Below are positions 24,301 to 34,817 of a stretch of 64,000 bases of DNA, piece by piece. Below the pieces are notes generated by a model. It was not told the origin of the DNA. It was given only the letters and a program-made list of their open reading frames with translations, and made no database searches. This stretch comes from Diospyros lotus (lineage: Eukaryota; Streptophyta; Magnoliopsida; Ericales; Ebenaceae): NCBI RefSeq assembly GCF_014633365.1, contig NC_068349.1, positions 31,882,753 to 31,946,752 on the forward strand. Reading direction: 5' to 3'. A program made the position numbers and the translations under genes. Within the stretch, counting starts at the first letter, position 1. Each line of letters begins with the position of its first letter.

Positions 24301-27300
24301 ACTGAAGATATGGTCTTGAATAGAGAAGCTTGGCAAGTTAGAATCCATATAGTTGACACCGCCTAGTTGGATTTAAGTTTGGTGTTATTGTGGTTATTAC
24401 TACTACTGCTACAAATTAATAGATAGAATTTTTTTTAAAAAATATTCAATTTAGACCTTAACCATACAAATTGAGAATCGAACCAAAATGAAATTCCATG
24501 TCAGTTTGGTTCTAGGTCTAGTGTACAACAAAATAGAAAGAGCTGCATGCACACTTTGGAAAGACACCACCCTCTCACCTACAAAGTAAAGCACATTCAT
24601 CAATGAAATCCTAGATACTCTGGAAGCAGAATCCAATTATGACTACATACTCATCAAGGATTAAGTAGATCCCATTGTGGTTTGGGCCACACCAAGAATA
24701 AGGATTATCTTTATAAAAAATATCTCTTGGTTGGGAAAACAAGTCTGTATAGATAAAGGTGAAGCCTCCATCTGCTCATACCTGCAACTCACATTACTGA
24801 GGTGCGTTTAGTAGACCTGACATCGAGCCATTTAGCCCCATATTTCCCATGGTATGCACCAAGCTTGCCTAAGAACAAGACCATGCCTCATACTGGGGCC
24901 ATTCTATGTTCTTGTGTTTTTCCAAACAAAATTACCTTCAGATAGGTGGGCCAAACAGCTTATGTGAAGGTTCATCCTGTATGTTCCAACTGGGGCAACA
25001 TGTGATTCCTTCTAGAATGTTTTGACATGCCAAAACAGTGTGCAAGCACATATGTCTCACTGGAAGGTGTCAGTTCTATTGATGATATGGCACAGTTTAT
25101 CTACATCTGCATGGGTTCTTAGGTCTACCAACATATGATCTATTTTTGATACATTGTATGCTTTCTCTTTTCAAATCACATTTCTGGTTCTGTTCGTTTG
25201 CAAATCTCTCATTTTTCACTTCTGTTATATATGTTTATCTTAGCTGTATAGGTATTTCCTTTAAGTTTGACTTCTTGATTTCTTTTTCAAAATTTTGATA
25301 TAGGAGTGTCTGCTTCTTGTTTAGAAGGTACCATGTTTTTAACTTCCAGAATTTGCAGTTATTTGGCAAATTTCCAAATTTCTATTTGGTTATAATACTT
25401 GGGGGGAAATCTGATACTCAGTTTAGGTCTACACTGTATAGGGACAGAAAACAAATGAACTATCTTTTCTTCTTTCTATGAAAATACACTAGCTGCTTTA
25501 AAAGCAGAGTAGTTGATGTCTTGGAATTTAGTTGAAAACGTAAGAGAGTTTTCAAGAGCTGACGAATGATGTGAAGCCGGGAGTTGAATGCTTGTCTATT
25601 TCATCTAGCCTGATGGACAAAATTAGAAGAACCATGCTTTCTCAATATATATGCCTATCTTTTTAACTTACCAAAAGAAGAAAGACTGTCTGTCTACCTA
25701 GTTAATTGCAACATTTCTTGAACTCAATAATCCAACCAGATTATGTGCTTTGTGGGTTGCCTCATATAATCTCTGGAGGAGTCTACCTCAAAGTACTCAT
25801 TTCTGATTATTAAATTAAACTAATTAATACAGATTAAATCAACTGAATCACAGATCCTGCAATGATTTCAAAGTTTCATATGTTGATCTAAATCTAATTT
25901 TCACCTTAAATTGATTTCTTTAAAGAAAATATTTCTACTGGCTGAGGCTGTGAACTCCTCTCGGTACAAGCTGTGAGTTGTCCTCATAAATTATTGTCTC
26001 CTTGTGATGGATGATCTGCCTTATTGCTTCACAGAATACAAGAAAGTGGAAACCTACACTGCGCAAATATGTGGTTGGACCAGAATCCAGTTGTTATAAC
26101 TAGAATTTGGGGGGGGGGGGGGGGGACTCAGGAGGAGAATTTTTTTGTCTGTTATTATATATTAAGCATAATCTGACTTTCTATTTGCTTAGATGAGACG
26201 TCGAACAAGTGGACATAAATTCATCATAGATAAAATTATGCTAGTCAGTTTTCAGTGGGGGGTCTCATTTAAGTCTTGGGTCTGAATTGACCATAAGTGG
26301 GAGATCCAGAATTGCACTTGGTAATAGTTGATAATTAGAAAGGAGACATTAATAATTGGCAAGAAATAGTGATAGGTTTGAAATGCTATGGCACACACCC
26401 AAGAGGGGGGATGAATTGGGTAATTTAAAAAATATGATAGAACTTAAAATCTTTTTGATACAAATGAGGCTTTAGTGAGTTAAAACATAAAATATGTATA
26501 GAATGACAAATGCAATGCTTAAAGGATAAAAAGCAAAAAAGATAAAGAACACCAAGGATTTATAGTGATTCAACTTAAACCAAACCTAATCCACTACCTT
26601 AGCTCCTCACTAAGAATTTTAAACTAATTCACTAAAACCTCTTACTTGATCCCAAGTAAACCCTCTAGTCCAAGACTGAAAAATTACAAATCTCCTACTT
26701 ATACACAAGTAGACCCTTTAGCTACCAAAGCTAGGAAATACAAGAAATATACAATAAGAGAGAATTGAAAAGAAGAATCTCTTAGTTACAAGGTCTCTCA
26801 AAATGATACAAGGCTTGAAACAAATAAATACAAATGAAGATCAAACCCTTTGAGAGAAAAGTTAAAACACAAATACAATTAAGAAGTATGAAAATAATTT
26901 GTAAGCTCACTAGGGGTGTCAAAAAATATCCGAAAACCGATGAATTGGACCAAACCGAACCGAACCGTGCCTTTTGGATTGGTTCTATGGTTTAACGGTT
27001 AGGTTTTGATTCTAAAAAATTAAGAACCGATATATTTGATTTGGTTTCTGGTTTTTCTTTTCAAACTGTAGTTCGAACTGAACCGGAACCGATATTATAC
27101 TTGTATATATGTTATAAATTTTTTTGATATATATATATACATACACATAAATATATTATTACTTGCAATTTTAATCTGCTAGTTTTTATTTATTTCTTTT
27201 TTGTTGTTGGTTATTGTTACTCATGAACTCTTTTATTTCTAGACTTTTATGCGATATTGCTATACTAAATAGTCGATATAATCTCATTTGATGAGATAGT

Positions 27301-30289
27301 CTATGAATTATTTTGTTCTACTTTTACTTCAAGATTTGAAGTATTAATGAAGTTATGGGTTTATTTTAATTAACAAGTTTGTTTGTAATTTCATATTTTG
27401 CGAAAATGTTTAGAAACTAAATGTTAATTGGATAGAACTGAAATTGGTCCGATGTGACAGATTGGTCATGGTTTGGTTTTATATATGTAATGGTTCGATT
27501 ACGATTTTTATTTTTTCCAAATCGTTAAAAATGGTTCGATTACTGGATTCTTATAGAACCGAACCAATCCGAACCGTTGACACCCCTAAAGCTCACTTCA
27601 CTTCATTCCCATCCATTAGCCTCTTTTAGATTATCTTTGATTTGTATTTATAAGCATCCCAAGAGCTTCAAGAGAAATCTAGCCGTTTATAGCTGTTGAA
27701 TTTTGAAAAACTAGCTGTTAGAGGCTTTCAGCGACGAATTATGTCGACAGATGAAAAAAATCAGTCGACATATTGAATTTAAAGATTTTGTTAGTCGATA
27801 GATTGGAGGCATTAGTCAACAGATGAAAATGAGTTAGTCGAGATATTGAAGACATTAATTGACAGATTGAAAGAAATATATGTTTGTACACATAAATAAA
27901 TAAAGGTGTTTCTAGTTGGAGTGGTTCCTTGTGTGTACTTAGAGCTTAGGCTTGGCTGGTGGTGTGGGTTCAAATTTTGGGGGCAACAATGCTGGTTTTA
28001 TTTTTAAACTCTTTGAAAAATAACTTTTTGGAACATTTTTAATTAAATAAAAATCATAATATTTCAAATATAAATTTATCGCATGATGAAATTAATTTTC
28101 ATTTAATAATAAAAAAATTAATCAAATAAAAACATAATATTCCAAATGCCATTAAGAAATTTATCACAAGATATTTTGGCATTGGATTTAATTTTTATTC
28201 AACAATTTTGATCAAATAGAAACATAATATTTCAAATGTCATCAAGAAATCTATAAGAAGATTTTTGACATTCAATTGTATGATGAAATTAATTTTTATT
28301 TTGGTACTTAATAGAACATATAAAAATAATTTAAAGTACCAAGATAATAAACATTAATAAAATAATTTCATCATCAAAATTCAATTGATTTTTATCATCA
28401 AAATAATATCAAAGGCAATCATCATTAAAATATAAGTTGTTGCAAATCTCTATTTATATATATATATAGAAAATTATAATTCATTTGGTTTTCATTTTAA
28501 CAAAGTACTTGAAATTGATTAGGGTGTAAAACTTATTGTTATTTTTCATCATCAAAACCAATCACAAGAGTAAAACATCAAATAGTGTCGTATTGAATAG
28601 CAAATAAAGAGATTCAAGCTGACAATTATAGTAGTAATTCTACCAGAAAGTTTGTGAGCTAGATGAGTGGGGTGTTGGATACGAATGCCAATTGGAGATA
28701 CTCCAATTACTGGATTAGCATCATTAATGTCAAACGGTAAGGGCCTGTTCAGTTGTAGAAAACATTTTGTATTTTCTAACTCTAATTTTCTATTGAATAA
28801 TTAAATCTCCCATTAGAAATAGAAAACTGAGTTTTCTAATTTTTCAACTTTATACCATGAATTAGAAAACATTATTTTTTGATATTTTCTAAATTTTCTG
28901 AAAATGAAGGCTGTGACTTTTTGAAACATAAAATGTTAAGACATCTTTAGTTATAAAATTAGAGTTGAAACCTAAAAAATGTTTTCTAATACTGAACGGA
29001 GCCCAAGGTTTTATTAGGAGCACCTTTGATTGATTGGTTGGTCGGTCATGGATACCCCACTCTCCCTCTTGGCTTTCTTTTTGTACAGAGAATCAGTCAG
29101 TGTCATTGCAAAACCAGGATTGAAAGAATCTTCATACTCGGCTTTCTCCTTGCATAGACAATTGAACTGGTGGAAATATGGGCTAGTCTTTGAATCTTCT
29201 GACCTCTTTTCTTGTTGCTATCCTCTGGTTTTGCAAATTTAGATATACTATAATAAGCAAGCTATTAAACAAAAATTGGCCAACGGGAATATTGAAAATG
29301 GACAGCTCAGTACACGGGACTCCTAACCACAGAGGTCAAGGGAGGGTGAAACTTGTGCGGCCTTGTATTGTATGATTGGACGGGTAAAATTTGCACGTTC
29401 AAGTAGATGATTCAAGAGCCAACAATTATAGCAGTACATCAACAGGAGACCTTCCAATCTAGGAAATGGACTATGGTCATCCATGGATTATTTGTGAATT
29501 ACCCTGTAAACTTCAATCCCTTGACTAATTGTCAGGCTTTTAAGCATCAGTTACAGTTAAAGTTACCGAACCCTCGTCTAGGGTCTGTCACAGCATAATG
29601 GGGGATTCACTGAAGTGTATATAATGTACCCCCTACATTTTGTTGTGGCTCTGCTCGTCCAGGTCTTTTTGGTTGAATTTGGCTTGTTGCAGCCAATTGG
29701 AACTCTTTGACTTTGAATTGTATATAAATTAAGGGCTTGTCAAAGTTTCCCGCATTACCCGAGTTGAAAATGTACATTTCTGGTTTTCACCAATGACCTC
29801 TGAAATTTTTCCTTTCCATGGATTTGGCTGGTGATCAGGTACCGGGCGGTGACAAGTGCGTACTACCGAGGTGCAGTGGGGGCAATGCTGGTCTACGACA
29901 TGACCAAGCGTCAGTCATTTGATCATATTGCAAGATGGTTAGAAGAGTTACGGGGTCATGCTGATAAAAATATTGTGATCATGCTCGTCGGTAACAAGTC
30001 TGACCTGGAAACCCTTCGTGTTGTGCCCACTGAGGATGCCAAGGAATTTGCCGAAAGAGAGGGCCTTTTCTTTATGGAAACATCAGCCCTTGAGGCAAGG
30101 AATGTTGACACAGCATTCTTGACCATCTTGACAGAGATCTACAGAATCATCAGCAAGAAAGCACTCGTTGCCAACGACGAGCCTGAATCTGGAGGGAATG
30201 CCACACTGCTCAAGGGAACCAAGATTGTCGTCCCCGGTCAGGAGCCAGATACAAAACCAGCCAAGTTCAGCTGTTGCGCGTCTTCATAG
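21385..30289 (+). CDS. Rab GTPase, RABA4-like
   Basis: Two exons, 21385-21611 and 29839-30289, splice within codon Arg76 (AG|GTAATT ... ATCAG|GTACC) to give 225 aa. The GTPase motifs are complete: P-loop GDSAVGKS (22-29), switch I STIGVEF (46-52), DTAGQE (70-75), NKSD (128-131) and ETSAL (156-160). The C-terminus FSCCASS carries paired cysteines (221-222) for geranylgeranylation. The sequence around [20 protein letters not shown] and [17 protein letters not shown] fits RABA4, which acts at the trans-Golgi network in polarised secretion. The paralogue number is not assigned. The intron position is usual for RABA genes, but its 8227 bp is far above the few hundred typical, swollen by insertions. 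Confidence 0.94.
21612..24269. other. Rab intron, first part
   Basis: Noncoding, moderately AT-rich. I see no transposon border. At 23460-23720 the motif GTTGACTG / CAGTTGAC and its variants (AGTCAACT) recur several times. This resembles the iterated motifs seen in LTRs elsewhere in this window and hints at an old LTR fragment. Confidence 0.4.
24270..24412 (+). mobile_element. LINE 3' end fragment in the Rab intron
   Basis: The plus strand translates near 24305 as [20 protein letters not shown] followed by a stop. This is the conserved C-terminal tail of plant L1-type LINE reverse transcriptase. It is followed by a degenerate GTT/TAC trinucleotide tail (24380-24415), as in plant LINE 3' ends. 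Only the end is present. Confidence 0.75.
26109..26125 (+). repeat. 17-base G run in the Rab intron
   Basis: A homopolymer of 17 G, opposite in composition to its AT-rich surroundings. It may be a true mononucleotide repeat or a length artefact of sequencing. Confidence 0.9.
26370..28580 (-). mobile_element. solo copia LTR (SIRE-like group) in the Rab intron
   Basis: On the plus strand the LTR starts TGATAGGTTTGAAATGC and ends GAGTAAAACATCA, with a perfect 5 bp target duplication AATAG at 26365-26369 and 28581-28585. In sense orientation it begins TGATGTTTTACTCTTGTG, matching the LTR at 62134-63875. A hAT MITE interrupts it at 26911-27588, so the LTR proper is about 1.5 kb. In 27730-27880 it carries iterated AGTCGACAGAT-like motifs. 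It is reversed relative to the Rab gene. Confidence 0.88.
26911..27588. mobile_element. hAT MITE nested in the intronic LTR
   Basis: The ends are TAGGGGTGTCAA and TTGACACCCCTA, perfect 12 bp inverted repeats. The element is flanked by the perfect 8 bp duplication AAGCTCAC at 26903-26910 and 27589-27596. An 8 bp duplication with TAGGG-type ends is diagnostic of hAT. Subterminal AACCGAACC motifs occur at both ends (26964-26980, 27556-27576). It is 678 bp with no transposase. It lies inside an LTR, so it is the younger insertion. Confidence 0.95.
28586..29838. other. Rab intron, last part
   Basis: Noncoding sequence up to the acceptor at 29837-29838. No transposon borders were identified, although 28740-29010 is AT-rich and MITE-like (TTTTCTAAT repeats in both orientations). 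Open frames around 29030-29600 show no domains. Confidence 0.4.
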
Positions 30290-31130
30290 GACACTTCCTT
30301 TTCTCTGTAACTTACAGGTAATCAGCTTTCACACTCTCATTTCTCAGTTGTTCCCCGTTTACTTTCTTCTATATTCCTTTTAAGCTGTATCGGGCCAAGA
30401 TTTTTTCAGCTGAAAGAGAAACGAAAACAAAGTAAAACTGCTCAATGCACATGCATTTTTCACACATACACCATAAGAAAATGTATTTTTATGTATTTTC
30501 GTTTTTATTTCCTTCCAAAATGCCGCATGCTTGACATGATCATAATGTTTCTTCACTCAGGTGATAATGGCACAAGTATCACTCCTTTTTGGCACAGCTT
30601 CTCTCCTTTTGTAAGAAGTTGAAAAGTTGTTGTTGTTATTGTTATAGTAGTGTAGCAGTCGTAGCCTTCCCTCCATTTGACATCTAATGGCTGAAAAGGG
30701 TTCCCCCTTACCCACAATGGAAACAAAGTCACAACTCATGCAATCGATTGGCCAAGAATGTGACAAAATAGGCTTAGTGAAAGTGACATGATACGGATCA
30801 TGAGTGAACAGAGGTATGTTAGTTACCATTTTTATTACAGTTAAAGGAGGTGGTGGTTTGAGTGATGACTGATTGATGATGATGAACTAGTAGTAGTGTC
30901 ATATATACAAATATTCTTTTTGCTGCTTAATGGTTTCATTTCGCTTCCTTTTTTTATTTGGACGCATCTTGCTTTTCCTTTGCCCCCCTCTGCTTCATTT
31001 CAATTGCCTAAAATTTGTTCCTGAAGATCATAAATGATGAAAATATGAAGAAAATTAAGACTTCCTAAATTAAGACAATGTCTTCTACGCACTAAACTAA
31101 ACTTTTATTATTGTTATTATTATATACGTA
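30290..31130. other. 3' UTR and downstream flank of the Rab gene
   Basis: After the TAG at 30287-30289 the sequence is 3' UTR-like and then AT-rich. Nothing else is recognised here up to the duplicated segment. Confidence 0.5.
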
Positions 31131-31539
31131 GTGGGAGGGATAAAGATGAAGATTGGATATGATATCGCAGTCGACTCTTAGAAAAAGAAGGGCAAATTGA
31201 ATGCAGGTATGGGGCCGGGATGAAAAGCAGTGTTGTAGCATTTGGTCAAGAATTAATAATGTTTTTGTATAATGATAATAATTCCTTTGCTACATTGGCA
31301 AAAGAGTAATCCTTTTGTGAAAACATAATATATTTGACTGAGAAAGCTAATGTTAAGTTGACACCAACCCTAAGTGACTGTTGTTGATTGATTTTATTAT
31401 TATACTATTAAATAAAGGTGAAAGGAAAGTTCAATAGAGAAATTTCTCTAAAACTTAAAATACCTTTAATTATATTATTATTATAAGATATGAATATTTT
31501 TTGAATAGACATAACTTTTTTTTTCTCAAAAGATTTAGT

Positions 31540-32008
31540 CTGCGTTCTCTTTACTTTTTAGTTTTAAGTTTTGAATTCATTTTCAGTTTTCTGTTTTGGT
31601 AGTCTGTTTTTAGAAAATTAAAAACGTATTCTTTTTGTCATTTTGAAAAATTATTTTTTAAAACAGAAAATTAGAAGACGTGTTTTTTTTTAAATTTTGA
31701 AAATAATTTTTTAATTATATTTTATTCAATAAATTAAAAATATTTAATGTTAATATATTATTAAAAAATATATTTTTTTTAAGTTAATAAATTTTATAAT
31801 ATTTTTTTATTTTAATAATAAAATATGAATAAATAAATATATTTTGAATTTTAAATTTGTTTTAGATGAAAACACTCAAAATAATTTTTTATTATTTTGA
31901 GTTTTTTTATAATTTTTTTTATTTTTAAAAATAATAAAAAAAACTCATTTTCATTATTTTAAAAAATTAAAAATTAACAATAACTTTAAAACAGTGAAAA
32001 GAACGTAG
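31540..32008. mobile_element. MITE present in duplicate 1 only
   Basis: The ends CTGCGTTCTCTTTACTTTT and AAAACAGTGAAAAGAACGTAG are imperfect inverted repeats. The 469 bp between them are very AT-rich. The paralogous empty site in copy 2 (GGCTTAGTTTTTGTATC near 39547) joins the flanks directly, proving insertion. A TTTAGT-like direct repeat flanks it. Superfamily not assigned. Confidence 0.82.
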
Positions 32009-32398
32009 TTTTAGTTTTTATATCAATATATATATATATATGTATTTTGGTTTAAAATTCAAAAGAGATATTCCTTCTTTTTATTTTAAAAAGCCAATGA
32101 ACTATTTACACATAGACACAATAACTTATTATATTCAAAGCTATATTATATACAAGTTCTTCCCCCCTCTCTCTCTCTCTCTCTCCCACTCCCACTATTT
32201 GTCGAGTGGCACCTTTTTTAAGACTAACAAACAAAGGAAGGAAAGAAGTAAGAAGGATAACAAAACAACAAAAGGGAAACATGCATCCCAAGTCAACAAC
32301 CAGACTTCCCAACCCAACCCAACCCAAGTGAACCAGCAGAGAAGTGATTAAACTAAACTAGCTCTTGAATCTTCCCTTCCCTTCCCTTCCCTTCCTTT

Positions 32399-32600
32399 CT
32401 TTTTGGTTTTTGGTTTTTGGTTACCCACCATCACGAGCGTTCCTACACATAGGCCCCATAGTCTACAGGAGAGTAAATCATGGATGTGCCCCGTTGTGAC
32501 CAGGACCGAACATGAGATCACAATTGAAGGCCCAATAAACAACACCTTAGCAAGACCGTTTCCACGTCTTCCTTTACCCCTAGGCTATGCCACGGGGCCC
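32399..32600 (-). mobile_element. SINE-like insertion downstream of small-protein gene 1
   Basis: The minus strand starts GGGCCCCGTGGCATAGCCTA with an A-box-like TAGCCTAGGGG. A degenerate B-box (GTTCGGTCC) lies about 70 bp on. It ends in a CCAAAAA repeat tail (32399-32423 on plus). CCCTTCC(C)TTCTTTT-like sequence flanks both sides, and copy 2 (near 40070) lacks the insert. The B-box is imperfect, so the tRNA origin is probable, not certain. Confidence 0.65.
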
Positions 32601-32616
32601 TTCCCTTCTTTTCTCA

Positions 32617-32820
32617 TCACAAGAGAGAGGGACGTGAGCTAACAGGGAAGTACGACATCACAATCGGAGCCCCTGACGCCGACGATGACGATGATTTGCT
32701 TTCTGACTTTCCCGAACTCGGCTTCTTCGTCTTATGGCCGCCGGCGCGGGAGCCTTTGGAGATTCGCGATGATGATGATGATGGCGTGAAGCAGGTGAAA
32801 ATAGCAGAAAAAATACCCAT
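32617..32820 (-). CDS. small Ser/Lys-rich protein, possible N-myristoylation, copy 1
   Basis: This 67 aa frame on the minus strand starts MGIFSAIFTCFTPSSSSSRI and ends APIVMSYFPVSSRPSLL. Gly2 with small residues at positions 5-6 fits an N-myristoylation signal, and Cys10 could be palmitoylated, suggesting membrane attachment (inference). The middle is a low-complexity Ser/Lys linker. Copy 2 (40082-40288) keeps both ends almost unchanged while the Ser tract and linker vary by small in-frame indels, which argues for coding constraint. The start used is the Met shared by both copies; a longer upstream frame to 32976 exists only here. The family looks like a plant small protein of unknown function; I assign none. 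Confidence 0.75.
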   Translation of the reverse strand: MGIFSAIFTCFTPSSSSSRISKGSRAGGHKTKKPSSGKSESKSSSSSASGAPIVMSYFPVSSRPSLL

Positions 32821-34038
32821 TTTTAAGTTGTTTTGAGGACTTAGTGATGACCAGACGTGCAGTGCAGAGCTTATCGGAATGGAGAGACTCGAGAGAGAGA
32901 GAGAAGAATTAAGAAGAACTGACGCGTGGAGAAGAAGGAAGAAGAATTGGACTGGTTTCCTCTCCCTCGAATACACATATATATATATATATATAATAAT
33001 AATATACAGAAGAAATGCAAGGAAGATTGCTTGCCACGTTTCCTTACTTTAAGATAAATTATTAATTATATAATCTAGACTAAGACTTAAGCTTGCTTTA
33101 ATGTAATAGCGATACGTTTGATATTTTCGTTCGCTGTATTCATTCATTCCTGAATTGTTTTTTTATAAAAATAGGTACACCACAGATTTTGGTGGGTTTC
33201 CTCCTTCGTGTGGCACACCATCCAGAAGAGATATTTCTTCATCATTTTCTGCAAAATTCAACCTTTAATTTCTCCCCGTTGTTTGTTTAAATTTGTTGGA
33301 CATTCTGAGTTATAATGGCCATACTTGTTGACACCTAAAAGCACTCCATCCCGGACTTGTCTGCAGACCTTTGCCAGTTATTGAATGAATGTTGTCCACC
33401 TCGGCCTCTTCCTCTTCCTCTTCCTCTTTCTCTTCCTCTTCCTTGAGAATTGAGAGAATTGATTACTTTCTAGTTTTTGCTGCTGGTTTCCACAACCTCC
33501 TCCTCCTCTTCTTTGATCTGAGAGTGATTGTTGTTAAATACTTGTAGAGCCTGCTCCTGTTGATTGTGCTTGATAAGTTTCCCTTCATGAACTCGCAACG
33601 AATTCTGCAGTTCGTCAAGATCTTTAGATTCCTCATCAATTGAACAAATGACAAAATTAAATTTTATTGTCAATGAGCGAAGAATCTTTTCAATGATCAT
33701 AACATCCTCCTTCTTATCCCCATGAATCCGCATTTTATTAACGATTGCCATCGTCCTTGAGAAGAAATCATCAACTGATTCTCCACTTCATATGTAAAGC
33801 ATCGAACTCCTCGCGAAGTGCCTGTAGCATCACCCGTTTGGCTCTTGCATTCCCCTGATATTTTCTTTTCATTGCATCCCAGACATCCTTGGCGGTATCT
33901 TTGCAAAGAATTGTCTCTAAGATTGATCTGTCAATGGCTTGGAAAAGATAGTCTTTGGCCTTGAGATCCTTCAGCTTTAGTGCTTCTAATTTGGCTTCTT
34001 GTGGTTCTGTCAACTCAACTTTGGCGGCTGGTTCTACT

Positions 34039-34817
34039 TAGACATGGCCAAAATTGAACCGGACCGGCGGTTCGAACCGGAACCGGACCGGCCGGAACCG
34101 GACCCGGAACCGGCCGAACCGGAACCGGAACCGGAACCGGACCGAACCGGCGAAATTCGGTCCGGTTCCGGTTCAAGGTTCCGGAGAACCGGAACCGGCG
34201 GTTCCGCGGAACCGGAACCGCCGGTTCCGCGGAACCGGAACCGCCGGTTCCGCGGAACCGGAACCGGAACCGCCGGTTCCGCTGAACCGGAACCGCCGGT
34301 TCCGGTTCCGCGGAACCGGCCCCCCTCCCCCCGTGCGCGTAAGGCCGCGCACGGTGCCCCCCCCCCCGCGCGCGCGCGCGTAAGGCCGTGCCCCCCCCTC
34401 CCCCCCCCCCTCCCCCCCCGTGCGCGTAAGGCCGCGCACGGTGCACCCCCCCCCCCCAACGGTCCAAATTGGACCGTTGGACAGCCCCCCCCCCCCCCCC
34501 AACGGTCCAATTTGGATTGGACCGTTGGACCCCCCCCCAAACTTTTTTTTTTTTTTTAAATTTTATAATTCCTATCTATATATACCCCTCCCTCCCCCAC
34601 TCATTTTTCACACTTTCTCTCTCTCTCTCTCTCAAGTCTCAAGCTATTATTATTCTCTCAATTTTGTCTCTCATTTAATATTTTAATTTCAATTTCTTCA
34701 ATCTTCTCATTTTGTTATTTATCAATTTATTCAATTATATTGTTAATTATTTATTACTTGTTACTATATTATTTTATCATTATTATATTTTTTTATTATC
34801 ATACTTTTTTCAAAAAA
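34039..34817 (+). promoter_or_regulatory. hAT left subterminal repeats and promoter region
   Basis: 34051-34320 is a dense array of AACCGG and GGTTCCGCGGAACC motifs. 34321-34540 has C-runs up to about 16, an alternating GC run (34367-34380), and near-palindromes at 34458-34478 (AACGGTCCAAATTGGACC...) and 34501-34526. An AT-rich, CT-repeat leader (34615-34634) follows. Long open frames on both strands here come from GC-rich simple sequence, not genes. Confidence 0.7.

Larger units (their letters stand above)
31131..33125. repeat. duplicated segment, copy 1 (small-protein gene)
   Basis: Copy 1 of a segment repeated at 39138-40562. The shared start GGGAGGGATAAAGATGAAGA and the shared end (AAGACTTAAGCTTGCTTT near 33095) bracket it. 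Copy 1 alone carries a MITE (31540-32008) and a SINE (32399-32600); copy 2 shows the unfilled sites. Both copies carry the same small gene on the minus strand. Confidence 0.9.

Noticed and set aside
34034..34559. Long open frames of Pro/Arg/Gly repeats on both strands
   Set aside because: They come from AACCGG repeats and C-runs of the hAT subterminal region; open frames in nearly every phase are expected there.
34740..34817. Upstream ATG extending the hAT transposase by 26 residues
   Set aside because: The added part is a hydrophobic AT-coded stretch with no family counterpart; the ATG at 34818 is better.
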